A DNA stretch of 50,518 bases, from the NCBI RefSeq assembly GCF_000525915.1, contig NZ_AODH01000036.1:1-50518 (forward strand), read 5' to 3'. The translations under genes were made by a program, and so were the position numbers. The notes below the pieces were generated by a model. It made no database searches and was not told where the DNA came from. It saw only the letters and a program-made list of their open reading frames with translations. Positions 35,604-43,755 of the stretch are shown piece after piece. The stretch is from Brochothrix campestris FSL F6-1037 (GTDB lineage: Bacteria > Bacillota > Bacilli > Lactobacillales > Listeriaceae). Every line of letters starts with the position of its first letter. Position 1 is the first letter of the stretch.

Positions 35604-36659
35604 TTATTTTGCTGTATATTTCTTAATTGCTGGCATAATTTGCGTTGCAATGAGTTCAATGTTACGTTCAATGTTAGCGAGTGGTACGCCACCAAAATCA
35701 ATCTGTGCCATAAAACGTTGTTGGCCAAACAATTCGTATTGATACAATAATTTTTCAATGATTTGCTGCGGACTTCCGACCATTAATGCATCACGGGTAT
35801 CAATCGCTTGGGCAAACTGTTGTTTTGGATAGCCGACACCACGAATAGCTTGCATCCCTGTATTTAAGTGTGGATAATACTCGCGTAATGCATCCTGTGA
35901 GTTCTCTGCCACATAAAATAACGACGTCGTCGCTAACGGTAGTTTTGTAATATCATGACCATTGGCCGTTGCCGTTTCCCGATACGCATCGACTGCTATT
36001 TTAAAGTTACTTGCAGGTCCTCCGAGCGTTGTTAACATCATCGGTACGCCAGCAGCTCCTGCTTTAATCGCACTGGCTGGCGGCCCACCAACAGCTCGCC
36101 AAATTGGCAGGCGTTCGTCGACTGGTTGAGGAAGAATCGTCGCGTTGTTAAGTGGCGCTCGAAATTGCCCTTCCCAAATCACTCGTTTTTCTCGATTGAG
36201 TTGTAATAACAGCTCTAATTTTTCTTCAAATAACTCTTCATAATCTTGTACGTCGTACCCTAATAAATCATAGGCACCAATTCGTGAACCACGACCTGCT
36301 ACAATTTCAGCACGACCATTTGAAAGCAAATCAATCGTTGCAAAGTCTTCATACAGTCTCACAGGATCAGCTGTACTAATAACCGAAGCCGAGCTGGCAA
36401 TTTTAATTCGTTCTGTCGCTTGGGCAATAGCCCCGAGTATCACTGTATGTGCTTGAGTCGTGAAGTAATGTTCATGACTTTCACCCACTGCAAACACATC
36501 TAAGCCCGATTGATCGGCCAATTGACTGGCTTGCACTAATTCATGAATGCGTTGTTGCGCTGAAATCGCAACACCTGTATGCGGATTAGGTGTCAAATCA
36601 CCAATCGAGTACAACCCAAATTCCATTCCCTTTGCTGTGTTAATGTTCAATTGTGCCAT
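35604..36659 (-). CDS. Luciferase-like (LLM) flavin-dependent monooxygenase
   Basis: This 351-residue TIM-barrel protein belongs to the bacterial luciferase superfamily. Recognisable segments are GLDVFAVGESHEHYF, the SVISTADPVRLYEDFATIDLLSNGRAEIV flavin-proximal region (two adjacent family blocks) and RIGAYDLLGYD. Such enzymes use reduced FMN and oxygen. AGGAGG precedes the ATG at 36659; an upstream ATG at 36674 would overlap that site. It starts 2 bases from the dioxygenase stop and is followed by an FMN reductase, so a reductase-oxygenase pair is likely. The substrate may be an aromatic or quinone, inferred from the neighbours. Confidence 0.9.
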   Translation of the reverse strand: MAQLNINTAKGMEFGLYSIGDLTPNPHTGVAISAQQRIHELVQASQLADQSGLDVFAVGESHEHYFTTQAHTVILGAIAQATERIKIASSASVISTADPVRLYEDFATIDLLSNGRAEIVAGRGSRIGAYDLLGYDVQDYEELFEEKLELLLQLNREKRVIWEGQFRAPLNNATILPQPVDERLPIWRAVGGPPASAIKAGAAGVPMMLTTLGGPASNFKIAVDAYRETATANGHDITKLPLATTSLFYVAENSQDALREYYPHLNTGMQAIRGVGYPKQQFAQAIDTRDALMVGSPQQIIEKLLYQYELFGQQRFMAQIDFGGVPLANIERNIELIATQIMPAIKKYTAK

Positions 36660-36660
36660 A

Positions 36661-37593
36661 CTATTCCTCCTCATCCAGTCGTATTAAGTTTTGTTCAATT
36701 TGTTCTCGCTGCGGTTCTAAAAACGGTGGCAGTTCAATTTCACTGCCAATCAGTGGCGCATCAGCCGCAATTAAACCTGGACCATCTGTCGCTAATTCAA
36801 TTAAAATCCCATTGCGTTCGCGCACATACACACTCTTAAAGAAATGGCGATCAACAATTCCGGTTGTATCGTAACCAAAAGCAAGCAGACGGTCGTTAAT
36901 TCGCGCCAGACTCGCTTCATCTGCGACGGTTAAAGCCAAGTGATGGATGCTGCCTTTTCCCGGTTTTTGCATCCGACCTTCGCGTTGATAGACGGTAATA
37001 TCACCGACACCACCTTGACGAACCGATTGATAGCGTTTGCCAGTACCATTATTACCAAGGCAACGATAATCAAGCACAGTTTCTAAAAAGGTGGCAAAAC
37101 GTTCCGGATGTTTCACTTCCACCGCCATCGTATGAATGCCTTGTAACTGGTGGTCAGCAGGCACAGGTGAGCGCGACCACGCTTGCCAACGTCTCGCCTT
37201 AGCTGCCACGACTATGACGAAAGTCAAACCTTCATCGTCTTCAAACGACAGTGATGTGCCATCAGCGCTAATAGCGCTATGTGTCACCCCCATCGTTAAA
37301 AAGCGCGCCTGCCAATACAAGAGACTCTCATGTGAAGCCACACTTAAGCCAATACGGGCAATCCGATTTGTCCCAACAACAGTATGTCCTGAGCGCGGCA
37401 ATTCAAAAAACGACAGTTCCGTTCCTGGTGCCCCCGTTGCATCGCCATAAAAAAGATGGTACATCGTCGGGTTATCTTGATTGACTGTTTGTTTAACGAG
37501 GCGTAACCCTAATGTTTGTGTATAAAAACGTTTATTGGCTTGCACATTCTTCGTATACATCGATACATGATGATGACCATCTATTAGTGGCAT
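36661..37593 (-). CDS. Ring-cleaving dioxygenase (glyoxalase fold, MhqO/MhqE-like)
   Basis: This vicinal-oxygen-chelate protein of about 310 residues has two fused glyoxalase modules. Metal-ligand motifs include GHHHVSMY at the start, GSIHHLALTV in the second half and an acidic residue in NGILIELATDGPG. Family members linked to MhqR detoxify hydroquinones and catechols by extradiol cleavage. The frame is open from a GTG at 37602. The ATG at 37593, 8 bases after AAAGGAG, gives the usual start. It lies directly after the MarR gene and before the LLM gene. Confidence 0.9.
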   Translation of the reverse strand: MPLIDGHHHVSMYTKNVQANKRFYTQTLGLRLVKQTVNQDNPTMYHLFYGDATGAPGTELSFFELPRSGHTVVGTNRIARIGLSVASHESLLYWQARFLTMGVTHSAISADGTSLSFEDDEGLTFVIVVAAKARRWQAWSRSPVPADHQLQGIHTMAVEVKHPERFATFLETVLDYRCLGNNGTGKRYQSVRQGGVGDITVYQREGRMQKPGKGSIHHLALTVADEASLARINDRLLAFGYDTTGIVDRHFFKSVYVRERNGILIELATDGPGLIAADAPLIGSEIELPPFLEPQREQIEQNLIRLDEEE

Positions 37594-37606
37594 TCGTTTC
37601 ACTCCT

Positions 37607-38062
37607 TTATGCTGTGTTTATTTCTGAGTATTCCCTTTTTTTTAAGCTATTTTTATGAACCTTTGTCATTAAACGATACATTGTTTTTTGTTCTTCTACT
37701 GTGAGTGCTTCCTCAAAAAAGGAACTTTGAAAAGCTAATTGATGTGGCATCGCCTTGTTAACAATGTCTTCACCTAGAGCAGTCAACGTAATATATTTAG
37801 TTTTCCAATCTTGCGTTTTTCTAATAAAACCTTCTTTTTCCAGACGACTGAGCATGCGTGAAATACCACCCTGTGTCACCGTCGCCTTTTGGGCTAACTC
37901 CGATTGAGTCAGCGATTTATACACTTGAATTTGTACTAGTACGTCAAATTGAGCGGTGGTTAAACCAAACGGCTTTAAAAAGTCATTCGAAAGTTGATTA
38001 CTGATATGGGTAAAGCGAATTAAGCGAAGCCAAATGAGTGAACCAATTGTGTTTTTTTCCAT
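37607..38062 (-). CDS. MarR-family regulator (MhqR-like)
   Basis: This 151-residue winged-helix repressor has [21 protein letters not shown] (two helices, split here by family blocks), [17 protein letters not shown] as recognition helix and KTKYITLT as wing. Its position between two ring-cleaving dioxygenases mirrors Bacillus MhqR, which senses quinones. GAGGAG precedes the ATG. It is first in an operon with the dioxygenase, LLM and FMN reductase genes, and a dyad overlaps its own -10, so autoregulation is likely. A Cys-based quinone sensor is not possible because the protein contains no cysteine; ligand binding is more likely. Confidence 0.88.
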   Translation of the reverse strand: MEKNTIGSLIWLRLIRFTHISNQLSNDFLKPFGLTTAQFDVLVQIQVYKSLTQSELAQKATVTQGGISRMLSRLEKEGFIRKTQDWKTKYITLTALGEDIVNKAMPHQLAFQSSFFEEALTVEEQKTMYRLMTKVHKNSLKKREYSEINTA

Positions 38063-38085
38063 CGTGACAAACTCCTCTGTGTAAT

Positions 38086-38129
38086 AGTAATACCACTCTT
38101 ACTTTAACTTGCTAAAGCTTTTTTTGCAA
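38086..38129 (-). promoter_or_regulatory. Promoter of the MarR operon with overlapping dyad
   Basis: Minus strand TTGCAA (38129-38124), 17-bp spacer, TAAAGT (38106-38101). AGTAA-N8-TTACT (38086-38103) overlaps the -10 and the start site. Confidence 0.55.
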
Positions 38130-38181
38130 TCATTATTCACATATCTGCCATAATTACCCATCTGTTCACCACTAGATAGAC

Positions 38182-39159
38182 TTACTGTTTATCAAATGTG
38201 CGTGTACTTCTGATTGTGTTAATCGGGCGCACCTGTTGTTCGATTTCAAACCGTTTCGCTTCTAAAAATGGTGGTAATGATAATTTTTCACCGAGGGTTT
38301 CATACGGTTCATCGCCCATAAATCCCGGTCCATCAGTCGCAATTTCAAATAAGATATTACCGCTCACACGGGTGTAGAGTGACTCAAAAAAATGACGATT
38401 GACATAACCTGAGGTACGTAGTCCAAAACCATGGAGTCGCTCGGTCCATTCATCTAAGGACGCACGGTCTTTGACGCGAAACGCTACGTGATGAACTGTG
38501 CCATAACCTTGGTAACCGACCGCTTCATTTGGCTGATCGACAATTACTAGTCTCGCCCCATTACCACCAACACCCATTTCAAACAGATGAGCGTTAGCTG
38601 CTTGTGCCACCTCTTTAAACTGAAAGACAATTTCGAGCAATTGTTTAAAATCACTAAACTGCGGAGTGATAATTTGTACCGGTCCTAAACCTGTAATTGC
38701 ATGTTCTAACGGAATCGGACCTAATTGCCATGGTGTTCCAGCTTCAATGCCTTGATTACCTTCATCAGACACAAGTTGATACTGTTGGTTATCAAAATCA
38801 ACGAACGGTAAGTTTTTTACTCCAAATTGCGTTGTAATTTCACCATGGCTAACATTTAAACGTTCAAAACGGGCTTGCCAATAATTTAATGACGCATCGG
38901 TTGGCACTCTAAAACTCGTCCGCCGAATTTCATCAGTTCCATGACGTCCTTGCGGGATGCCCGGAAAATCAAAAAATGTCATATCGGTGCCCGCACTGCC
39001 CTTATCATCGGCAAAAAACAAATGATACGTTTGGATATCATCTTGATTGACTGTTTTTTTTACTAAGCGCATGCCTAATACCTCGGTAAAGAATGCGTAG
39101 TTTTGTTCGGCACTGCTTGTAATTGCTGTTACGTGATGAATCCCTATTAGTTCGTTCAT
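38182..39159 (-). CDS. Ring-cleaving dioxygenase (MhqO-like), second paralog
   Basis: This 325-residue vicinal-oxygen-chelate enzyme has the same two-module plan as its paralog (IGIHHVTAITS, LVKKTVNQDD, GTVHHVAFRV, GNILFEIATDGPGF). AGGAGG lies 8 bases before the ATG. It is a separate unit upstream of the MarR gene, with its own promoter whose -10 is covered by a perfect palindrome. It is expected to be the main MarR-repressed target, protecting against catechols or quinones. The exact aromatic substrate is unknown. Confidence 0.92.
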   Translation of the reverse strand: MNELIGIHHVTAITSSAEQNYAFFTEVLGMRLVKKTVNQDDIQTYHLFFADDKGSAGTDMTFFDFPGIPQGRHGTDEIRRTSFRVPTDASLNYWQARFERLNVSHGEITTQFGVKNLPFVDFDNQQYQLVSDEGNQGIEAGTPWQLGPIPLEHAITGLGPVQIITPQFSDFKQLLEIVFQFKEVAQAANAHLFEMGVGGNGARLVIVDQPNEAVGYQGYGTVHHVAFRVKDRASLDEWTERLHGFGLRTSGYVNRHFFESLYTRVSGNILFEIATDGPGFMGDEPYETLGEKLSLPPFLEAKRFEIEQQVRPINTIRSTRTFDKQ

Positions 39160-39189
39160 TTTAATAACCTCCTATTTGTTTTCGATATC

Positions 39190-39221
39190 ATCAGTTTACA
39201 TGTAAAGTGATAAAAAAGCAA
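39190..39221 (-). promoter_or_regulatory. Promoter of the second dioxygenase with palindromic operator
   Basis: Minus strand TTGCTT (39221-39216), 17-bp spacer, TAAACT (39198-39193). The palindrome TTTACATGTAAA (39195-39206), extended by TCA/TGA arms, covers the -10 and half the spacer: a strong repressor-site candidate. Confidence 0.7.
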
Positions 39222-39261
39222 GTCGCTTGTTTCTTTTTTTACTGTCTATTTCATAAAAAAA

Positions 39262-39286
39262 AGAACTGACTCCGTTCGTCAGTTCT
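39262..39286 (-). terminator. Terminator after the DUF2871 gene
   Basis: AGAACTGAC / GTCAGTTCT stem with T8 on the minus strand. Confidence 0.88.
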
Positions 39287-39297
39287 GCCGTTTTTGG

Positions 39298-39705
39298 TTA
39301 CGTTTTTTTAGCTGTTTTCTCGAATAAGACGATGAATAAGTAGACTAAACCAACGGTCAATAAAATATGGGTCATGCCTGAAACACCCGCTAAAGCTGCC
39401 CCAGTCTCTTTACCTAACACCGTCATTGATCCTTTAATAGTAAACATCGTCGCCATTAAGAGCACGCCAGCATTATATAAGTAGTAAAATAATTTAAAGT
39501 TCTTGCTCGTTGTTAGGGCAAATGCTTTTTCAAGTAGTAGCACAATTAAAAACATAAACATCCCTAACATGAGTAGATGGGTATGTAGCACACTCAGTTG
39601 TGTGTCGCCCGTAAAGTCATTGTATTTAGTGAATTCACGGTAATAAACACCAGAGGCTAAGCCCAATAAACAATAGACAAATGCAGTCATCACAAGTTTT
39701 CTCAT
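39298..39705 (-). CDS. DUF2871 family membrane protein
   Basis: This 135-residue protein has four predicted membrane helices and the DUF2871 features LGLASGVYYREFTK, LHTHLLMLGM (paired His within a membrane helix) and KGSMTVLG. Histidines in the membrane recall heme-copper oxidase-like small proteins, but function is unknown. AAAGGAG lies about 8 bases before the ATG. It is monocistronic, between the dioxygenase gene and a broken DUF1801 gene. Confidence 0.82.
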   Translation of the reverse strand: MRKLVMTAFVYCLLGLASGVYYREFTKYNDFTGDTQLSVLHTHLLMLGMFMFLIVLLLEKAFALTTSKNFKLFYYLYNAGVLLMATMFTIKGSMTVLGKETGAALAGVSGMTHILLTVGLVYLFIVLFEKTAKKT

Positions 39706-39801
39706 ATTACAGCTCCTTTGTTATCATTAGTTATAACTAATCGTACCACTGATACTGCTGAACAACAACGCTTAGGCCAATTGTTCACTGTATTGCCATC
39801 T

Positions 39802-40169
39802 TTAGCTTCGCCAAAAGGTTTGACACGCCGCTTTTTCGAGCATGTTAAACTCAATTATCCGCTTCAACAAATCATAATCAACAGCTTGCTCCCATTTAAT
39901 CCGCATAAATTTTTTGCCCGGCTGATAGTTTGCCGCAGCAATGTCGCTTGCGAAATGAATGATACTCTCCCCTTCGGCGCAACAGCTAAATGGTGCTTCG
40001 CCACACTAAAAGCGATAATAAAGGTGCCATGGTCGATGAACATCGGCTGCTTCCATTTGATTTCTTGCTCTAATTGCGGGTACGTTGTCGCGATCCAATT
40101 GAGCACCTCACTTACCCGTCCTTGGTGTTCAGCTGGTAAGTCTGCGATATAGGCTTCAAACACTGCCAT
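39802..40169 (-). pseudogene. DUF1801/YdhG-like protein, frameshifted
   Basis: From the ATG at 40169 (GGAAGGAG upstream) the product reads MAVFEAYIADLPAEHQGRV and then TYPQLEQEIKWKQPMFIDHG and HHLAVAP, the typical DUF1801 (YdhG) start. Past about 39977 the frame is lost. The expected continuation (ESIIHFASDIAAANY, KKFMRIKWEQAVDYDLLKR) lies in another frame and ends at 39802. One missing base near CCGAAGGGG explains it. The family is small and poorly characterised, with an iron-chaperone suggestion for some relatives. Confidence 0.8.
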
Positions 40170-40305
40170 TAGCCACACTCCTTCCTTTTTTTCAGTATAG
40201 CATATCCGCACTAAGTCTTGGTCGCGCTACAACTAACGTCCGATGTTTCTAATAGTTCGTGCCGTTATACTTAAGCTATCAACTACTAAAGGAGCACATC
40301 TACTT

Positions 40306-40677
40306 ATGAAAGCAATTAAAGCCTTACTTATACTCGTCCTTATAATCGGAGCAGTCCTCGGAGGCGCGCTTTTTTTCACCAAAAATAGCAGCAGCGAATT
40401 TGCGGCACTCATCGATCAGTTAAATCCACTAGTACAAGAATCTGTACTCTATGTTAAGACAACAGAGGCCGAATCAATCAATGGTTATGGCACGGCCACC
40501 TACAGTCAAACGGGGGCTAAAGCCAATGGCAACACACGCCCAATCTCATTTACGGCTGATCATGAACTAAAACGTGACCACTACCTTGAACTCAGCACCA
40601 AAGGTGGCCATGTGAATACATACAATGAAGTGCCTCGTGATAAAGTCCCTGTGGCTGCACGTGAAGCACTCAACTAA
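40306..40677 (+). CDS. YxeA-family (DUF1093) secreted or membrane-anchored small protein
   Basis: This 123-residue protein has an N-terminal hydrophobic segment (about residues 5-25, ALLILVLIIGAVLGGALFF) that could be a signal anchor. The extracellular part carries TTEAESINGYGTATYSQTG and an end typical of YxeA proteins (YNEVPRDKVP). AAAGGAG lies about 12 bases before the ATG. YxeA-like proteins in Bacilli often accompany envelope-stress or ABC genes, with no known activity. It is encoded alone, opposite in strand to both neighbours. Confidence 0.75.
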   Translation: MKAIKALLILVLIIGAVLGGALFFTKNSSSEFAALIDQLNPLVQESVLYVKTTEAESINGYGTATYSQTGAKANGNTRPISFTADHELKRDHYLELSTKGGHVNTYNEVPRDKVPVAAREALN

Positions 40678-40681
40678 AAAA

Positions 40682-40723
40682 ACAGCCTCTTTCTAAGTGA
40701 TACCTAGCTTAGAAAGGGGCTGT
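40682..40723 (-). terminator. Terminator of the DHA2 efflux gene
   Basis: ACAGCCyCTTTCTAAG / CTTAGAAAGrGGCTGT arms (one mismatch-tolerant pair) with T7 on the minus strand. Confidence 0.82.
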
Positions 40724-40728
40724 ACTCG

Positions 40729-42174
40729 TTATTTTTTAGCGGCTTTAATAAACAATGAAATGACACAGGCAATGAGAGCTAACACCATTCCTAATTGGAA
40801 GGCACTTTCAAACCCGTGTAAGGCTGCCGCTGCTAATTGTTGTGGATCTTGGGGATTAGTAACCTTTGTTTCAAGGTAGTTATCCGTTTGCGACGACATC
40901 ACTGAGATGAACAGGGCTGTGCCAATTGCGCCAGACACTTGTTGCATCGTGTTCATAATCGCTGAACCTGAACTGTATAAATCAGCTGTTAATTGATTGA
41001 GTCCAAACGTTTGAGCCGGCATCATCACTAAGGCTAATCCGACCATCAACAGCATGTGAATCGCAATCACTTCACCGGTGCTTGAATCCAGTCCGAGACG
41101 TGAGAAGAAGAACATTGCTGCTGCGACTAATAATAAGCCGGGTGCCATTAGCACACGCGGGCCAAATTTATCGAACAACTTACCTGTAATCGGTGCTAAA
41201 ATACCATTTAACACTGAACCAGGCAACATAATCAAGCCTGAAGTGAAGGCGGTCATGACTAACACACCTTGCAAGAACATCGGTAATAACGTCATCGATG
41301 AAAACATCGCCATCATCACAACAACCATTAAAATGACTGTTAAACTAAACATTGGAAACTTAAAGGCACGTAAATCTAAAATCGGGTTGGTAATTTTTAA
41401 TGAACGGAAAACGAAAATGATTAAGGCAATCACACCGACTGATATCGTACCGTATACTTCAAGGGCATCCCAGCTCGCACTGCCTGCTGAACTAAAGCCG
41501 TATACAACGCCACCAAAACCGATACTTGAGAGAAAAATCGATAGATAATCCACTTTTGGTTTCGTTACGGTTGAAACGTTACTTAAAAATTTATGACCGA
41601 TTAAAATCGACAGTAAGGCAAACGGAATAATTAAGTAAAACAACCATTTCCATGTTAGATTATCGATAATCAAACCTGAGATGGTCGGACCAATCGCTGG
41701 TGCAAAGATGATGACAAGTCCCATAATTCCCATCACGGCCCCGCGTTTTTCGGGTGGATAAATAATGAGGATGGTATTCATCATCAATGGCAAAATCAAG
41801 CCTGTTCCGAGCGCTTGCACAATCCGACCAACGAGTAACAAGCCAAACGTTGGTGAAAAGGCCGCAATTACTGTTCCGACAAAGAACACAATCATCGCTG
41901 TTAAGAACATTTGGCGGGTCGTCCACCATTTTTGTAAAATCGCCGTAATCGGCACTAATATCCCCACGACGAGCATATAGGCAGTTGACAACCATTGAAT
42001 CGTTGTCGCCTCTACTTTAAATTCGCCCATTAAGACGTTTAAGGCATTCGCGAGTAATGTCTCATTGAGCATTGCGACAAAGGCCCCAATAATGAGGGCC
42101 ACTAATATGCCGGTACGCTGTTTCTTCTTCAATTCAATCGGTGACCATTTACTGCTTTGTTGTGCTGCTTGCAT
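40729..42174 (-). CDS. DHA2-family MFS multidrug efflux transporter (14 TM)
   Basis: This 481-residue drug:proton antiporter of the EmrB/LmrB class is predicted to have 14 membrane helices. It shows MLNETLLANAL in helix 1, LSTAYMLVVGILVPITA, GRIVQALGTGLILPLMMNTI (motif C-like) and GAVMGIMGLVIIFAPAIGPT (motif C). AGAGGA precedes the ATG. A divergent TetR gene upstream is almost certainly its repressor, with a dyad in the shared promoter. Substrates probably include toxic hydrophobic compounds; not determinable here. Confidence 0.93.
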   Translation of the reverse strand: MQAAQQSSKWSPIELKKKQRTGILVALIIGAFVAMLNETLLANALNVLMGEFKVEATTIQWLSTAYMLVVGILVPITAILQKWWTTRQMFLTAMIVFFVGTVIAAFSPTFGLLLVGRIVQALGTGLILPLMMNTILIIYPPEKRGAVMGIMGLVIIFAPAIGPTISGLIIDNLTWKWLFYLIIPFALLSILIGHKFLSNVSTVTKPKVDYLSIFLSSIGFGGVVYGFSSAGSASWDALEVYGTISVGVIALIIFVFRSLKITNPILDLRAFKFPMFSLTVILMVVVMMAMFSSMTLLPMFLQGVLVMTAFTSGLIMLPGSVLNGILAPITGKLFDKFGPRVLMAPGLLLVAAAMFFFSRLGLDSSTGEVIAIHMLLMVGLALVMMPAQTFGLNQLTADLYSSGSAIMNTMQQVSGAIGTALFISVMSSQTDNYLETKVTNPQDPQQLAAAALHGFESAFQLGMVLALIACVISLFIKAAKK

Positions 42175-42199
42175 GTGACACGTTCCTCTCGTTATTTAA

Positions 42200-42236
42200 T
42201 AGTATCTTTGTATTATATGAAAATACTAGTTAGAAT
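42200..42236. promoter_or_regulatory. Divergent promoter region with TetR operator candidate
   Basis: Plus-strand promoter TTGTAT (42208-42213), 17-bp spacer, TAGAAT (42231-42236). The dyad TAGTAT...ATACTA (42200-42228, arms 6 bp, spacer 17) covers its -35 and also a minus-strand TATAAT (42217-42212) for the efflux gene. Confidence 0.65.
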
Positions 42237-42342
42237 AAAACAGTCAATTTCGCACTACTGTATAGTTATCCGACACAGTTGCATATCTGTCGCCTTCCGG
42301 GTTACAATCGAAGTAACTTTAGCCGAAAGGAGGGTGGTATTT

Positions 42343-42894
42343 TTGCCCGATTTACGCGTACGTCGCACCAAAAAACTTTTATATGATAGCCTCTTAACGT
42401 TAATAAAAACTGAAAATAAACGGTTTGCGGAAGTGTCTGTTAAACAAATTTGCGAACGAGCGATGGTTCATCGTTCCACTTTTTATCACTACTACACCGA
42501 TAAATACGACCTCTTTTTTGCTGAGATATCATTAACCGATGCCATTACAATTGACCAACGAAAAAAGCGACTGCTACAGCCGTTTCAAATGTTTGCGCAA
42601 CAGCAAAATTATGATTTATTGTGGCAGATTGCCTTGAATAACCAAGACGATAGCCACTTCAATCAGCTGGTCGGCACGGTCGTCGAACAAATTTTAGGAG
42701 CTGACCTGCAATTTCTCATCGATGTCGAAGTTTTTCCTGTACCGCTCGAGATTGTTTTTCCAGTCTATGCCCATACGATTGGTTCAATCCTCGTCTATTG
42801 GCTCAAAAACGGTAAGCAAGAACAACCACAGGTGCTTGATGCCTATTTGACCAAACTACTTCATCCCATTTTTTTTGAGTCATTGCGTTCTTGA
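42343..42894 (+). CDS. TetR-family transcriptional regulator (efflux repressor)
   Basis: From the TTG at 42343 (AAAGGAGGGTGG just upstream) the product is 183 residues. The DNA-binding domain (RVRRTKKLLYDSLLTLIKTE, then VKQICERAMVHRSTFYHYYTDK) is typical; a TetR_C_7-like ligand part follows. A longer frame open from 42157 crosses the promoter and is rejected. Divergence from the DHA2 pump and the shared dyad point to local repression. Confidence 0.88.
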   Translation: MPDLRVRRTKKLLYDSLLTLIKTENKRFAEVSVKQICERAMVHRSTFYHYYTDKYDLFFAEISLTDAITIDQRKKRLLQPFQMFAQQQNYDLLWQIALNNQDDSHFNQLVGTVVEQILGADLQFLIDVEVFPVPLEIVFPVYAHTIGSILVYWLKNGKQEQPQVLDAYLTKLLHPIFFESLRS

Positions 42895-42899
42895 CTAAA

Positions 42900-42947
42900 T
42901 AAAAAAACGATCCCCCTGCTTATGACAGACAGGGGGATCGTTTTTTT
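42900..42947 (+). terminator. Terminator after the TetR gene
   Basis: AAAAAAACGATCCCCCTG / CAGGGGGATCGTTTTTTT 18-bp perfect stem with T run; usable in both directions. Confidence 0.92.
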
Positions 42948-42961
42948 GTGTATCCTTAAAA

Positions 42962-43172
42962 ATTTTGAAGTGATTGAGCTTCATTCACTTTCAACTAGAA
43001 CTTCGGCAATTTCGCCCGTTCCAATTTCATTAATTCTAACCGGTTGTAAGATGCTTTCGTTTCTTCAGTTAATTCCACGCAGAATCTTTCACATTTCAGA
43101 AAACATGTCAGCAACGGGAAATAGTCGCGAGCACGATGTTTCCAATTTATACACTGTTGATGTCGGTTTGGA
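42962..43172. repeat. Dispersed intergenic repeat, copy 4 (diverged)
   Basis: Contains TTTTGAAGT...GAGCTT...CACTTT (42962-42995) and later ACATTTCAGAAAACATGTCAG with GGGAAATAGTCGCG (43091-43130), in the order seen at 34841-35009 but more diverged. It fills most of the 471-bp gap 42895-43365, in which I see no gene. Confidence 0.5.
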
Positions 43173-43223
43173 ATAAAGTTTGATCAAAGATACCTCACAA
43201 AACCCATATTTCTCCTAAAATTA

Positions 43224-43266
43224 AAAGAAACCGTTTTGAAAAAAGTTTGATCAAAACGGTTTCTTT
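43224..43266. terminator. Stem-loop, 16-bp perfect stem
   Basis: AAAGAAACCGTTTTGA / TCAAAACGGTTTCTTT with an 11-nt loop and T-rich flanks on both sides; lies downstream of the Mrr-like relic on the minus strand. Confidence 0.7.
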
Positions 43267-43365
43267 CTTTGTGAACCATTGTACAATTTTTATAAAAAAG
43301 ATTGATCATAATCTGTGATTCAATCTTCAGCAAAATCGCTTAATTTTTTTAAGAATATATGTAAG

Positions 43366-43755
43366 TTATTCTGCCGTGAAAACACCCTTATATGGAGTTC
43401 TCATAACATTAACCCATTGTTTTAGTGTTTCCCTATTTGCTTGAGGAATAGGATAATTTCTTGCTGTACATACCTTTTCAGCACCCGGAGACAGGGAACT
43501 TATTGTAACGATAAGTCCAGATTCTGCACCGTACTCTTGAATATCCGCCCAAAGAGATTTTACCACCATCTTTTCAATTTTTGTTTTATACCTCTTACAT
43601 TGAATAAGAATAGTTGGTGGTCCAGACTATTCATTCTCTTTCAACCAAACTCTTGCATCAATTCCGTCATCAATTTCAATATAATATCCTTGTTTTTCAA
43701 AGAATTCACATGTGAAAGCTTCAAATTTCCTCCAATTAATATCTCTAACTGAAAA
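43366..43755 (-). pseudogene. Mrr-like restriction endonuclease domain, truncated and amber-interrupted
   Basis: The minus strand encodes INWRKFEAFTCEFFEKQGYY, IEIDDGIDARVWLKENE, a TAG stop, then SGPPTILIQCKRYKTKIEK and VVKSLWADIQEYGAESGLIV. This is the Mrr catalytic (restriction endonuclease-like) fold with the D...QxK signature (GIDA..., QCK) still present. The 5' end is cut by TGA/TAG codons near 43755, so DNA-recognition parts are missing. The reading frame around the single amber codon is otherwise intact. The last 67 residues (43366-43569) form the only open piece. It is a broken DNA-defence gene next to a transferred block. Confidence 0.75.

Noticed and set aside
35550-35758. Extra N-terminal stretch of the second FMN reductase frame
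   Set aside because: It overlaps the LLM gene end and precedes the ribosome binding site; alignment with the paralog starts at 35587.
39718-40152. Plus-strand open frame of 144 codons
   Set aside because: It is the shadow of the frameshifted DUF1801 gene on the minus strand, has no ribosome binding site and a Cys/Leu-rich composition without family features.
41078-41548. 156-codon plus-strand frame inside the DHA2 pump
   Set aside because: Antisense shadow with the composition expected from complementing hydrophobic codons.
43224-43266. CRISPR-like repeat
   Set aside because: A single inverted repeat with no regular spacer array; no CRISPR array or cas gene is present in the window.
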